DNA of 46,950 nt from Fidelibacterota bacterium. GTDB taxonomy: Bacteria; Fidelibacterota; Marinisomatia; Marinisomatales; UBA1611. The number at the start of each line of letters is the position of its first letter. Within the stretch, counting starts at the first letter, position 1. Shown here one piece after another: positions 26,185 through 35,043 of this stretch. The notes beneath the pieces were generated by a model that saw only the letters and a program-made list of their open reading frames with translations, did no database searches and was not told where the DNA came from. Location: NCBI GenBank assembly GCA_029936885.1, contig JAPYRR010000004.1, forward strand, positions 3,224-50,173, read 5' to 3'. Made by a program: the position numbers and the translations under genes.

Positions 26185-27861
26185 ATGAAACATTCTATCT
26201 TAAAATCCCTCACCCATTTTCTCATTTGCTTATTTTTAGTTGGATCAATCCCCTTTTCTTCTAATTCATCTGCTTCAAAGTTGTACGCAGACGAGGCAAA
26301 AAAGAAAAAGAAGAAAAAATCGTCTTCTAAGAAGTCCAAGAAAAAGAAGTCGAGTAAAGACTCAGGTAAAAAGAAAAAATCCAGCAAAAAGAAAAAGGAG
26401 AAAAAAAACCATCTTGAGCGCTTTGACAGTTTAAGTGATGAGCAGAAGATGGAAATCCTTAATTCAGCGGCCCTATTACGCAAAGAATATAAGATGCAAG
26501 GCAGTGACCGGGGCGATTTGAAACGCAATCTCGAACGGGGTCGTGATCACTCAGGAAAAAAAGCTCCACGTGTCAATGCTGCAGCTTATGCAGATGAATT
26601 ATTTAATCTGACGGGAGAACTCCAGGCTTCTAATAAAGAGATTGCTCGAGCTACAAAATATTTCCAGTTGGAAAAGCCAGTTAAAAAGGCAGTTGCTTTA
26701 GACTCAAAACCATTTTTCTCTAGAGATGATTTTGAAAAAGAAGCTCGATTAAATCCAGATAATTTATACAGTCAACGTCAGTTAGGATTACACTATGAAG
26801 CAAATGGAGATTATTCATCGGCTAAAGATGTTTATCTTCGTGAAGTAGCAAAAAAACCTGAGAACCCAGATGTCCATTATTTTCTTGGATCTTTATATGC
26901 AACTCTAGGGGAATATAAAAAATCGAAGAACGCATTTGAAGAAGCTCTTTATCTGGATCCAAACCACGGAGCAACCATAGAGGCTATGTCTATGTACGTA
27001 GGATCTAAATCTCAAAAAAAGCTAAGCAATGATATTTTGAGATTATCATCAGAAAAAGCACCTGATGGACCCGCAAGAAAGTTGACACTTATTAGGGAAA
27101 AAATGGCATCGGGGAATTATATCGAAGCTTTGAACTTATCTGATGAAGCATCTAAGCAATTCCCATCACATTCTGGGTTTATTCAACTTATGGGCGAAAA
27201 CCACTTAAAGCTGGGAAAAATTGAAAATGCAAAAAAATCATTTCAACGAGCTGTCAAACTAAATCCAAGGGAAATTCAACCTCATATTTCTCTTGCTGAT
27301 CTTTATTTTGATCAAGGAAAATTTGTATACGCTGCTTTGTCTTTTAGTGATGCAGTTTATTTAGATCCGGATAATTCAGATTATCGTTATATGCAGGGAT
27401 TGAGCTATTTTAATGCAAATGAATGGGGTCGAACTGCTGCTTCATGGGAAGATCTTCTTCATTATCGCCCAAATGACGCTATTGTTCGTAACTTGCTTCC
27501 CCAGACATATTATGTTATGGCTGTAGAATATAATAGAATCGGGAATCCTACCATGGGTCGGCAAGCTTTTAAAAATGCTCTTTCAGTGAATAATAATACT
27601 TCAGCATGGCTTTCTGGTGCAATGGGGGTATTAGGAAACTATTATAGAGAGAAGAATTTATATAGCGAATCGCTTATCGCTTTTCAAGAAGTTCTAGAAT
27701 TGAGTCCAATGGATGCCGACGCTTATATGGGCATTGGAATTACGTATTGGAAAATGGATGAAAAGCAGCTCGCAAGAGCATCTTGGGAAAAAAGTCTCAG
27801 GATCAAACCGGACCATAATGAGTCACGCGGATGGTTGATCTTATCCTCCCCAGGATCTTGA
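26185..27861 (+). CDS. Exported TPR protein with Lys-rich region
   Basis: I start this at ATG 26185, which gives a clean signal peptide MKHSILKSLTHFLICLFLVGSIPFSSNSSA. The GTG at 26107 in the ORF track would add 26 residues and overlap the preceding fragment. The mature N terminus has a very Lys/Ser-rich tract (AKKKKKKKSSSKKSKKKKS...), ~45 residues long. From ~180 on there are at least six TPR units, for example SKNAFEEALYLDPNH, AKKSFQRAVKLNPRE, ALSFSDAVYLDPDN, SLIAFQEVLELSPMD and ARASWEKSLRIKPDH. TPRs bind proteins, so this is probably a periplasmic or envelope scaffold. The Lys tract may bind acidic polymers or membranes. The partner is unknown. Confidence 0.82.
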   Translation: MKHSILKSLTHFLICLFLVGSIPFSSNSSASKLYADEAKKKKKKKSSSKKSKKKKSSKDSGKKKKSSKKKKEKKNHLERFDSLSDEQKMEILNSAALLRKEYKMQGSDRGDLKRNLERGRDHSGKKAPRVNAAAYADELFNLTGELQASNKEIARATKYFQLEKPVKKAVALDSKPFFSRDDFEKEARLNPDNLYSQRQLGLHYEANGDYSSAKDVYLREVAKKPENPDVHYFLGSLYATLGEYKKSKNAFEEALYLDPNHGATIEAMSMYVGSKSQKKLSNDILRLSSEKAPDGPARKLTLIREKMASGNYIEALNLSDEASKQFPSHSGFIQLMGENHLKLGKIENAKKSFQRAVKLNPREIQPHISLADLYFDQGKFVYAALSFSDAVYLDPDNSDYRYMQGLSYFNANEWGRTAASWEDLLHYRPNDAIVRNLLPQTYYVMAVEYNRIGNPTMGRQAFKNALSVNNNTSAWLSGAMGVLGNYYREKNLYSESLIAFQEVLELSPMDADAYMGIGITYWKMDEKQLARASWEKSLRIKPDHNESRGWLILSSPGS

Positions 27862-27896
27862 TTTATATTAATTCAAATTCCTTAATTCAAATCTAA

Positions 27897-29012
27897 ATGT
27901 TCCGCGGTCTTTTTTTATTGATCTTACCTCTCTCTGTCATTTTTAGTGATGATTTTTACCCTGGGGATTCCATTGTTCATGAAGGTGTTTATGCTTTTTA
28001 TAATTATGAATTTGACAGGGGGATTTCAATATTATCGCAAGCACGGATTGATTACCCAGATCATCCTGGAGTACATCTTATTTGGGCAGCTGCGCGATGG
28101 GTGAGAAGCCAAGCTTACGATTCTGTGAATGAAACCCATATTGTGCTTGAAACTGATTTGATGGAAATAAAACCTATTTATGAAAATTTAATATCTCGCT
28201 ATCCCCAAGACCCAGTATACCAATTATACCAAGGGTCAAGTGTAGGATTAAGCGCCCGAGTTACACTTGGCCGAAAAGAATGGTTGAAAACTTTATACCG
28301 TGCTTACTCAGGATTTTCTATAATAGGAAAAGTATCAGCAGAATCTCCACATCTAAAAGATGCAAGCCTAGCCATAGGCATTGTGGAGTATTATGCGGGG
28401 ATCAGCAATATCCTTTTAAAATGGGCAGTAAATCTTTATGGACTAAACGCTTCAAGTGAAGATGGATTAAATACAATTTCTATTGCAGCAAATGAAAGTG
28501 ATTGGGCCTGGATCGAGGCGAAAGGAATTCTCAGCTTTCTTTATTTATGGGTAGAAGATGAACCTGAATTGGCTTATGAATATTCCAGTTCATTGGTGGA
28601 ACATTTTCCCAAGAATTATTATTTTAATCTTTTGTTGCTTGAGTCTATGATTCGTACAAACCATACCCATAAATCTTTAGATCAAATTAAAGAGATTGAT
28701 AATCTTACCCGAGACCTTACGGATAGACAAAAAGACTGGTATGCCCCTTATCTTGATTACGAAAAAGCACTATTAGCTTTCCACAGTGAACAATTTGCAA
28801 TTTCATTGGATTTGCTAGAAAAGGCAATTAGTTCATATTCCGCCGAGTTGGATATAATTTTGGGAAATGCATATCTCTTAAAAGGTATGACATTAGATAA
28901 AATGAATAATCGAACCGATGCAATATCTGCCTATAAAAAGTGTTTAAAGCTCGATAATTTTTCATCTGCTATGAAAAAAGCAAAACATTATTTAAACCAA
29001 CCTTACCAATAA
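27897..29012 (+). CDS. Secreted TPR-like protein of unknown function
   Basis: This 371-aa protein has a signal peptide (MFRGLFLLILPLSVIFSDD). The body is alpha-helical, with loose TPR-type units (FDRGISILSQARIDYPDHPG, YENLISRYPQDPVY, and a clear last one TDAISAYKKCLKLDNF). I recognise no enzyme motif. It begins 35 nt after the preceding TPR gene and ends 5 nt before ispG, so it is likely in one transcript. It probably works in the periplasm. Confidence 0.75.
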   Translation: MFRGLFLLILPLSVIFSDDFYPGDSIVHEGVYAFYNYEFDRGISILSQARIDYPDHPGVHLIWAAARWVRSQAYDSVNETHIVLETDLMEIKPIYENLISRYPQDPVYQLYQGSSVGLSARVTLGRKEWLKTLYRAYSGFSIIGKVSAESPHLKDASLAIGIVEYYAGISNILLKWAVNLYGLNASSEDGLNTISIAANESDWAWIEAKGILSFLYLWVEDEPELAYEYSSSLVEHFPKNYYFNLLLLESMIRTNHTHKSLDQIKEIDNLTRDLTDRQKDWYAPYLDYEKALLAFHSEQFAISLDLLEKAISSYSAELDIILGNAYLLKGMTLDKMNNRTDAISAYKKCLKLDNFSSAMKKAKHYLNQPYQ

Positions 29013-29017
29013 TATTA

Positions 29018-30937
29018 ATGCAAGGTTACTGTCCTAGTTTAACGAAATACCAACGATGGCAAACACGAGAAGTCATGGTTGGGAATTTAGGTGTAGGCAG
29101 CAATAATCCGATCCGAATCCAATCCATGACCACAACAGATACCATGGATACGGAAAAAACCATTGCTCAATCTATCAGAATGATTAAAGCAGGTTGTGAG
29201 ATTGTTCGAATAACGGCACCCAGCATTAAAGAAGCAGAAAATCTTCGGGCAATCCGGGATGGTTTGAGAGAGAAAGGATATGATGTCCCTTTGGTTGCTG
29301 ATATACATTTTACACCCAATGCCGCGGAAGTTGCAGCTCGAATTGTTGAAAAAGTTCGAATTAATCCAGGGAATTATGCGGATCGCAAAAAATTTGAGAT
29401 TCACGACTATAATGATGATACTTATGCTCAGAAATTGGATCGGATTCGAGACCGGTTTATTCCATTAATAGAAATTTGTAAAGAGCATGGTACAGCCATG
29501 AGGATTGGTACAAATCATGGTTCACTTTCTGATAGGATAATGAGTCGTTACGGAGATACACCTTTAGGCATGGTTGAATCTGCAATGGAATTCATTCGTA
29601 TTGCTGAAGAAATAGACTATCACGAAATTATTTTGTCTATGAAAGCCAGCAACACTCAAGTGATGGTTCAGGCATATCGATTACTCGTGAAAACAATGGT
29701 AGATGAAGGAATGAATTATCCACTTCATCTGGGCGTTACAGAAGCTGGTGAGGCAGAAGATGGACGAATTAAATCTGCTGTTGGAATTGGAACACTCATG
29801 GAAGATGGCTTGGGTGATACTATTCGTGTATCATTAACCGAAGAACCTGAAGCAGAAATTCCGGTAGCACAAGTTTTAGTTGATAGATATGATGGAAGGA
29901 AAACTCATAAACCAATTCCAGGAGTTGTTACAACTTCCTATGATCCATTTTTTCGTTCTCGAAGAGTGACAAATACTATTTTGAATTTTGGTGGAGAAGA
30001 AGTTCCTAGAATTGTGGGTGACCTTTCTGAAATAAATTCAATTCATTGGAAGGATTTATCTCGATTCGGATATTTGTATTCAAACTCTAATGATAAATGG
30101 CATATTTCAGATCAGGCTGTGGATTATATTTATATTAAAAACAATTCTATTGATTTTGAAATTCCAGGTACACTTGGCATTATTCAAAATTTTGAATCGG
30201 TGGAAGAGAAAGAAAGGCACATTCCTTTGTATTCTATTGGAAATATCAATAGTGTTCCAAAAGATCAAATTACTTTCCTAGAAATTGGCTCAAATATTCA
30301 TGGTGCCAAATTGAACGTTATTATGGAAAAGATTAAGTCCATGCCAAAAACTATTTTAATTCTTGAATCAAATAACGAACACGGATACGCGGAATTAAGG
30401 AGATTTTTTATTGATTGTCTGAATGATAATATTAAAAATCCAATTATCGTAAAAAGATCTTATCCAAATTGTTCGGTTGATGAAATGTTACTTTATTCTG
30501 CAATAGATTTAGGCGGCCTTCAACTAGATGGATTTGGGGATGGCATTTGGATCGAATCCGGTCATGATGAGGGATTTGTAAATGAAACTGCATTTGGAAT
30601 TCTCCAAGCATGTCGTTCAAGAATTTCCAAGACTGAATATATCTCCTGCCCATCTTGCGGACGAACCTTATTTGATCTTCAGGAAACAACAGCAAAAATA
30701 CGGGCTAGGACAGGTCACTTAAAAGGTCTTAAGATTGGAATTATGGGGTGTATTGTAAATGGACCCGGTGAAATGGCAGACGCAGATTATGGATATGTAG
30801 GAACGGGAGTTGGGAAGATCTCTCTGTATAAAGGTCAAGAAGTTGTTGAAAAAAATATTCCTGCTGGATCTGCAGTTGAAGCTCTTATCAGTTTAATTGA
30901 TTCTCATGGAGATTGGATTGAACCAGCAGATGTTTAG
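29018..30937 (+). CDS. ispG: 4-hydroxy-3-methylbut-2-enyl diphosphate synthase, long form
   Basis: This 639-aa IspG/GcpE catalyses the reductive step from MEcPP to HMBPP in the MEP isoprenoid pathway. The TIM-barrel part has SNNPIRIQSMTTTDTMDTEKT, PLVADIHFTPNAA, EKVRINPGNYADRK, LGVTEAGEAEDGRIKSAVGIGTLMEDGLGDTIRVSLT. The [4Fe-4S] part has CPSCGRTLFDLQ (~544, 547) and GIMGCIVNGPGEM (~578 and the conserved Glu). A ~250-residue insertion (about 300-520) lies between them. This long form is known from Bacteroidetes, Chlorobi, Chlamydiae and plants; the E. coli enzyme has only 372 residues. The start at 29018 is 5 nt after the preceding stop. Confidence 0.96.
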   Translation: MQGYCPSLTKYQRWQTREVMVGNLGVGSNNPIRIQSMTTTDTMDTEKTIAQSIRMIKAGCEIVRITAPSIKEAENLRAIRDGLREKGYDVPLVADIHFTPNAAEVAARIVEKVRINPGNYADRKKFEIHDYNDDTYAQKLDRIRDRFIPLIEICKEHGTAMRIGTNHGSLSDRIMSRYGDTPLGMVESAMEFIRIAEEIDYHEIILSMKASNTQVMVQAYRLLVKTMVDEGMNYPLHLGVTEAGEAEDGRIKSAVGIGTLMEDGLGDTIRVSLTEEPEAEIPVAQVLVDRYDGRKTHKPIPGVVTTSYDPFFRSRRVTNTILNFGGEEVPRIVGDLSEINSIHWKDLSRFGYLYSNSNDKWHISDQAVDYIYIKNNSIDFEIPGTLGIIQNFESVEEKERHIPLYSIGNINSVPKDQITFLEIGSNIHGAKLNVIMEKIKSMPKTILILESNNEHGYAELRRFFIDCLNDNIKNPIIVKRSYPNCSVDEMLLYSAIDLGGLQLDGFGDGIWIESGHDEGFVNETAFGILQACRSRISKTEYISCPSCGRTLFDLQETTAKIRARTGHLKGLKIGIMGCIVNGPGEMADADYGYVGTGVGKISLYKGQEVVEKNIPAGSAVEALISLIDSHGDWIEPADV

Positions 30938-31011
30938 CATTGTCCATTTAACGTGTAAAAGCGTATTATTCGACTAGATAAATTGTACAAGAAGTTTAAT
31001 AAGAGTCTATT

Positions 31012-31446
31012 ATGAAAAAACTCATTCCATTTCTATTCATTGTAATGCTATTTGCGCAGGATGGCCCGGGGACGCTGTCCCCCGTAGTAACCTATTGGAA
31101 AACTTTATCCTCGGATGAAAAGGAGACCTTCCTCTTCTCTTACATGACTCAAGTATATGAGACGCATACAGAATTAAAAAATTCTGAAGGGTATGGAGGA
31201 ATCACGGAATGGTATTATAACAATCGAGCTGAGCTAATTTATGGCATATTTGATAAATTAGAAGAAGTCAAAATCAGTGAGATGGCAAAGTGGATCGACG
31301 AATATTATTCTCACGGCGAATATGCAAATCGTCCTTTCTTTGAAGCATTGGAATTTGCTTACCGGTTTGCAGATGCATCTGGAGCAACCATGTGGGAAAA
31401 ATATGAGAATCTTAAATTTGATAAAATAAAACCCGGAAAAAATTAA
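31012..31446 (+). CDS. Small secreted protein of unknown function
   Basis: This 144-aa protein has a signal peptide MKKLIPFLFIVMLFAQ followed by a helical, charged mature part (YWKTLSSDEKETFLFSYMTQ). I do not recognise the family. It shares a TAATG stop/start with the next small membrane-protein gene, so the two are probably expressed together. The 74-bp gap after ispG likely holds its promoter. Confidence 0.75.
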   Translation: MKKLIPFLFIVMLFAQDGPGTLSPVVTYWKTLSSDEKETFLFSYMTQVYETHTELKNSEGYGGITEWYYNNRAELIYGIFDKLEEVKISEMAKWIDEYYSHGEYANRPFFEALEFAYRFADASGATMWEKYENLKFDKIKPGKN

Positions 31447-31637
31447 TGTCTTTTCGCCAGCCAGAGTTTATTGATGAATGGCTGAATATTTATAGAGAAG
31501 GTGGTTTTTCAAAACTTATAAAAGAAAAAGGGTTTGTGGTTCTTGTAACTTTCTTTTTATTTTATTTGATTCGTGATTCAATTTTATATTTATTATTGCC
31601 TTATTTAGCTTATTCAAATTTTAGTTCGTGTTTCTGA
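31446..31637 (+). CDS. Small membrane protein of unknown function
   Basis: This 63-aa protein (MSFRQPEFIDEWLNIYREGG...) has an amphipathic start and one strongly hydrophobic stretch (GFVVLVTFFLFYLIRDSILYLLLPYLAY). The ATG overlaps the preceding stop by 1 nt, and the yifB TTG start follows 1 nt after its stop. That tight fit argues it is a real gene. The function is unknown. Confidence 0.68.
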   Translation: MSFRQPEFIDEWLNIYREGGFSKLIKEKGFVVLVTFFLFYLIRDSILYLLLPYLAYSNFSSCF

Positions 31638-31638
31638 A

Positions 31639-33180
31639 TTGAATTCTAAAGTCCTCAGCAGTGCCATTCTTGGAATCGATGCCTATGTGGTTGAGGTGGA
31701 ATGTCATATCACAGGATCTAAACTTCCCAAATTTATTACAGTTGGTTTACCGGAAGGTGCAGTAAAGGAAAGTAAAGAACGCGTTTCAGCTGCCATCCAG
31801 AATAGTGGATATAAACTTCCAGGGAAACATATCACGATCAATCTTGCGCCAGCAGATATCCGAAAAGAAGGTTCTGCTTTTGATCTTCCCATAGCAGTTG
31901 GACTTTTATCAGCCATGGGAGAAGTGAGTGATAATTATATAAATAAGATCCTTTTAATGGGTGAATTAGCATTGGATGGTTCAATTCGTCCAATCCAAGG
32001 TGTGCTTCCTATTGCGATTTGTGCTAAAAAAAATGGGATTCCAGGTATCATTGTTCCTGAAGAGAATGCCAAGGAAGCCTCTGTAGTTGAAGGTATAAAG
32101 GTTGCCAGTGCTTCATCCTTAAATGAAGTGGTTGATATCCTCAATGGCATGATTGAAAAAGATGCGATTAAAACGGATTTAAAGTCCCATTTCCAACAAC
32201 ACAGTCATTATGGAAGAGATTTTTCGGACGTGAAAGGACAGGAGCAAGTTAAGCGAGCGTTAGAAGTGGCAGCAGCCGGCGGACACAATGTAATTATGGT
32301 AGGTCCACCCGGTAGCGGAAAAACGATGCTGTCCAAAAGAATTCCCACTATCCTGCCGGACTTGACTCTTGATGAAGCGCTTGAAACAACGAAAATTCAC
32401 TCCGTAGCCGGAATATTACAAGAAAAGCATGGATTGGTAGGGATTCGGCCATTTCGATCTCCACATCATACAATTTCGGATGCAGGGCTTATTGGGGGTG
32501 GTACAATACCAAAACCGGGTGAAGTGAGTTTGGCTCACCATGGTGTTTTATTTTTAGATGAACTACCAGAATTCAAAAAAAATGTTTTGGAAGTAATGCG
32601 ACAACCTTTAGAAGATGGGGTGGTAACCATTGCTCGAGCCGCTTTGACATTGACTTATCCATCACAATTTATGTTGGTTGCAGCCATGAACCCTTGTCCC
32701 TGTGGTTACGCAACTGATCCAAAAAATGAATGTGCCTGTTCATCTCAAATGATCCAAAGATATATGAGCCGAATCTCAGGTCCCCTCATGGACAGGATTG
32801 ATATCCATATCGAAGTTCCCACAGTTGCATTTCAGGCATTAGCCAATAAGGAAGAGGGAGAACCATCAAAAGAAATCCAAAGCAGGGTTCAAAAAGCAAG
32901 AGAAGTTCAGTTAACTAGATTCAAGAAATCGAGAAATTTATTTGCCAATGCCCAAATGGAAAGTCAAGATATTAAATCCTATTGTGGTTTAGACAGTGAA
33001 TCCAGCGAACTCTTAAGAACAGCCATGGATAAATTGGGGCTTTCTGCTCGTGCTTATGATAGAATCTTAAAGGTTTCTCGAACCATTGCAGACTTGGATG
33101 GGAAAAACAAGATTGATTCCATCCATATAAGTGAAGCAATTCAATACCGAAGCTTAGATCGGCAATTATGGTTGGGATAA
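31639..33180 (+). CDS. comM: YifB/ComM-family magnesium-chelatase-like AAA+ ATPase
   Basis: This 513-aa protein starts at TTG 31639, giving (M)NSKVLSSAILGIDAYVVEVE, the usual opening of YifB/ComM. An N-terminal Lon-protease-like domain (KITVGLPEGAVKESKERV, INLAPADIRKEGSAFDLPIA) is followed by the AAA+ domain with Walker A GPPGSGKT (~222), Walker B LFLDELPEF and the Cys-rich NPCPCGYATDPKNECACS. ComM is a hexameric helicase that drives branch migration of incoming DNA in natural transformation in Vibrio. Homologues are widespread in non-transformable bacteria. Only 1 nt separates it from the small membrane-protein gene. Confidence 0.94.
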   Translation: MNSKVLSSAILGIDAYVVEVECHITGSKLPKFITVGLPEGAVKESKERVSAAIQNSGYKLPGKHITINLAPADIRKEGSAFDLPIAVGLLSAMGEVSDNYINKILLMGELALDGSIRPIQGVLPIAICAKKNGIPGIIVPEENAKEASVVEGIKVASASSLNEVVDILNGMIEKDAIKTDLKSHFQQHSHYGRDFSDVKGQEQVKRALEVAAAGGHNVIMVGPPGSGKTMLSKRIPTILPDLTLDEALETTKIHSVAGILQEKHGLVGIRPFRSPHHTISDAGLIGGGTIPKPGEVSLAHHGVLFLDELPEFKKNVLEVMRQPLEDGVVTIARAALTLTYPSQFMLVAAMNPCPCGYATDPKNECACSSQMIQRYMSRISGPLMDRIDIHIEVPTVAFQALANKEEGEPSKEIQSRVQKAREVQLTRFKKSRNLFANAQMESQDIKSYCGLDSESSELLRTAMDKLGLSARAYDRILKVSRTIADLDGKNKIDSIHISEAIQYRSLDRQLWLG

Positions 33181-33259
33181 ACCCTTGAATCAAATTAATT
33201 AAAATTGTGGATCCATTTTTTGATAAGTGACATTTAATGAACTATTGTATTTTTAACCT
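33181..33259 (+). other. AT-rich spacer after comM
   Basis: This 79-bp stretch precedes the possible 34-aa ORF and folB. I see no clear terminator or promoter boxes, only the short palindrome TGGATCCA. Confidence 0.3.
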
Positions 33260-33364
33260 ATGATTCAACCACTATTTTTCACACTTTTCGCATTTAGTTT
33301 TCTATATGGGGCGAATTGGATCAGTCATTTAAGAAAATACTTAATGGGTGAACTAAATGGATAA
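33260..33364 (+). CDS. Possible 34-aa membrane peptide overlapping folB start
   Basis: ATG at 33260 opens MIQPLFFTLFAFSFLYGANW..., one hydrophobic helix with a charged tail ending in TAA at 33362-33364. It overlaps the folB ATG (33357) by 8 nt, the same pattern seen between real genes in this window. No family is recognisable at this length. It may be a coupling leader for folB or a chance ORF. Confidence 0.35.
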   Translation: MIQPLFFTLFAFSFLYGANWISHLRKYLMGELNG

Positions 33365-33713
33365 AGTACGCATTTTAAATCTCAAAATTCCTGCTCGTCA
33401 TGGTGTGTACGAGTTTGAAAAGGACAAAGATGGCTTGTTCGAATTGGATGTGGAGATGCATACTGATTTATCTTCGGCAGGGAAATCTGATGAATTAAAG
33501 GACACCATCAATTATGATAAAGTTGTGTCTGTTATTATAGAAGAATTCACCAAAAAAGATTATAATTTGATCGAGGCTGTAGGAGATGCTATTTGCGTAG
33601 CGTTATTGTCCGTCTTCCCGATTCGCAAGGTTATTATTAAAATTCGGAAACCTCATGCACCCATTATGGCGAACCTGAATACAGTAGAAATCGAACTGGT
33701 TCGGGAGAAATAA
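33357..33713 (+). CDS. folB: Dihydroneopterin aldolase
   Basis: This 118-aa protein matches FolB length and motifs: HGVYEFEKDKDGLFELDVEM near the N terminus, INYDKVVSVIIEEF, and the end IKIRKPHAPIMANLNTVEIEL. It converts dihydroneopterin to 6-hydroxymethyl-dihydropterin and glycolaldehyde in folate synthesis. folK follows with no gap (TAA then TTG), so the two are consecutive steps on one mRNA. The conserved Glu and Lys of the active site are present. Confidence 0.95.
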   Translation: MDKVRILNLKIPARHGVYEFEKDKDGLFELDVEMHTDLSSAGKSDELKDTINYDKVVSVIIEEFTKKDYNLIEAVGDAICVALLSVFPIRKVIIKIRKPHAPIMANLNTVEIELVREK

Positions 33714-34223
33714 TTGAAACCGGTCCATGCCTATTTATCACTGGGATCCAATTTAGGAGACCGGGAATCGAATCTTGCCCAAGCGACCATGGCATTGTTG
33801 ATTAATTTTGATATATCTGATATTGAATCATCATCCTATTACGAAACAGAGCCCTTGTATAATGTGGATCAACCGGATTTTCTTAATTCTGTCGTTAAAT
33901 GCACCACGACGTTAAAACCATTTGATTTTTTAGATGTATGCAAAAGGATCGAAAAAATGTTAGGTCGTTCTGAGACTCGAGAAAAAAATAGTCCCCGAAT
34001 CATTGATATTGATATTTTATTTTATGGTGATTCGATTTTGGAAACCGATGAATTAACGATTCCTCATCCAATGTTGGGTATTAGAAGATTTGTATTAATA
34101 CCATTTGCTGAATTGGAGCCTAATTTTCAAATTCCCCATTCAAAAATCACCATTAATGATCTGCTTGATCATTGTATTGATAATTCCAATGTTATACGCC
34201 ACCGCATGGAGACACAGGCTTGA
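33714..34223 (+). CDS. folK: 6-hydroxymethyl-dihydropterin pyrophosphokinase
   Basis: This 169-aa HPPK begins at TTG directly after the folB stop. Motifs are YLSLGSNLGDRESNL, YYETEPLYNVDQPDFLNSVV, the metal-binding RIIDIDILFYGD and IPHPMLGIRRFVLIPFAEL. It transfers pyrophosphate from ATP to hydroxymethyl-dihydropterin, the step after FolB. Its stop overlaps the TTG start of the deoxynucleoside kinase (TTGA). Confidence 0.96.
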   Translation: MKPVHAYLSLGSNLGDRESNLAQATMALLINFDISDIESSSYYETEPLYNVDQPDFLNSVVKCTTTLKPFDFLDVCKRIEKMLGRSETREKNSPRIIDIDILFYGDSILETDELTIPHPMLGIRRFVLIPFAELEPNFQIPHSKITINDLLDHCIDNSNVIRHRMETQA

Positions 34224-34861
34224 GAAATTTGTACTATATTGCAATTGAAGGACCCATTGGTGTCGGCAAAACCAGCCTTGCCAATTTAATGACAAAAGAA
34301 TTGGGTGCACGTCTTGTACTGGAAGAATTTGAAGAAAATCCTTTTTTACCCGATTTTTACAAAGATCCAGAACGTTATGCTTTTCAAACGCAACTTTTCT
34401 TTTTATTACAACGATATCGCCAACAGCAAGAACTCCGGCAAGTGGATATGTTCCAAAAATTACTCGTAACTGATTATATGTTTGTGAAGGATAGGCTCTT
34501 TGCATCTTTGAATTTAGGTGAGAAAGAAATGCAACTGTATGATACGGTTGCAAATTTATTGGAACGGAATATTATTAAACCTGATCTAGTGATATATCTT
34601 CAAGCGGATACGGATACCTTAATGAAAAATATTTCCCAACGGGGTAGAGCCATGGAAGATGAAATTACCTACGAATATATTGACGCATTGAGCCAGGTTT
34701 ATACCGAATACTTTTTCCGTTACCAAGACACGCCATTGGTCATTATTAATACAAATAACATCGATTTTGTCCATAATGAAAATGATTTGAAAGAGGTGAT
34801 CAATTATATTCGTCAACCTGTCTCAGGGACAAAATTTTTCAATCCTGTTACGGACCTATAA
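34220..34861 (+). CDS. Deoxynucleoside kinase (dAK/dGK type)
   Basis: This 213-aa protein starts at TTG 34220 with a 4-nt overlap with folK. Walker A is EGPIGVGKTSL (11-18). Other dNK motifs are LEEFEENPFLPDFY, TDYMFVKDRLFASL with the DR pair, and the lid region RGRAMEDEITYEYIDAL. It phosphorylates deoxynucleosides with ATP for salvage. The FCB and Gram-positive relatives act on deoxyadenosine or deoxyguanosine. Exact specificity cannot be read from the sequence. Confidence 0.92.
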   Translation: MRNLYYIAIEGPIGVGKTSLANLMTKELGARLVLEEFEENPFLPDFYKDPERYAFQTQLFFLLQRYRQQQELRQVDMFQKLLVTDYMFVKDRLFASLNLGEKEMQLYDTVANLLERNIIKPDLVIYLQADTDTLMKNISQRGRAMEDEITYEYIDALSQVYTEYFFRYQDTPLVIINTNNIDFVHNENDLKEVINYIRQPVSGTKFFNPVTDL

Positions 34862-35043
34862 TGATAAAATGGTTCATTTTTAGTTTAATGGGATATCTGC
34901 TTTATAAAGCATCAGGACCCTTATTGTCTCTTTTTAAGATTAAAAAATCTATTAAGGACAAACAAAGAAAATCGGAGATACGTTCAAAGGTTTTAAAAAT
35001 GGACATACAGGATGCAGAATTCGAGGAGAAAGAAAATGAATAA
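34861..35043 (+). CDS. Small membrane-anchored protein of unknown function
   Basis: This 60-aa protein (MIKWFIFSLMGYLLYKASGP...) has one N-terminal hydrophobic helix followed by a charged, helical tail ending EEKENE. The ATG overlaps the kinase stop by 1 nt and the gene overlaps the DoxX start by 8 nt, so it sits inside an operon. It resembles the short DUF4834-type proteins of Bacteroidetes in layout only. Confidence 0.68.
   Translation: MIKWFIFSLMGYLLYKASGPLLSLFKIKKSIKDKQRKSEIRSKVLKMDIQDAEFEEKENE

Noticed and set aside
26103-26528. 141-aa minus-strand ORF rich in Phe
   Set aside because: The poly-Phe/Asp runs are the complement of the Lys-rich tract of the TPR gene.
35012-35035. ATG 35012 as the doxX start
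   Set aside because: ATG 35036 has a better Shine-Dalgarno (GAGGAG) and fits the 8-nt overlap pattern.
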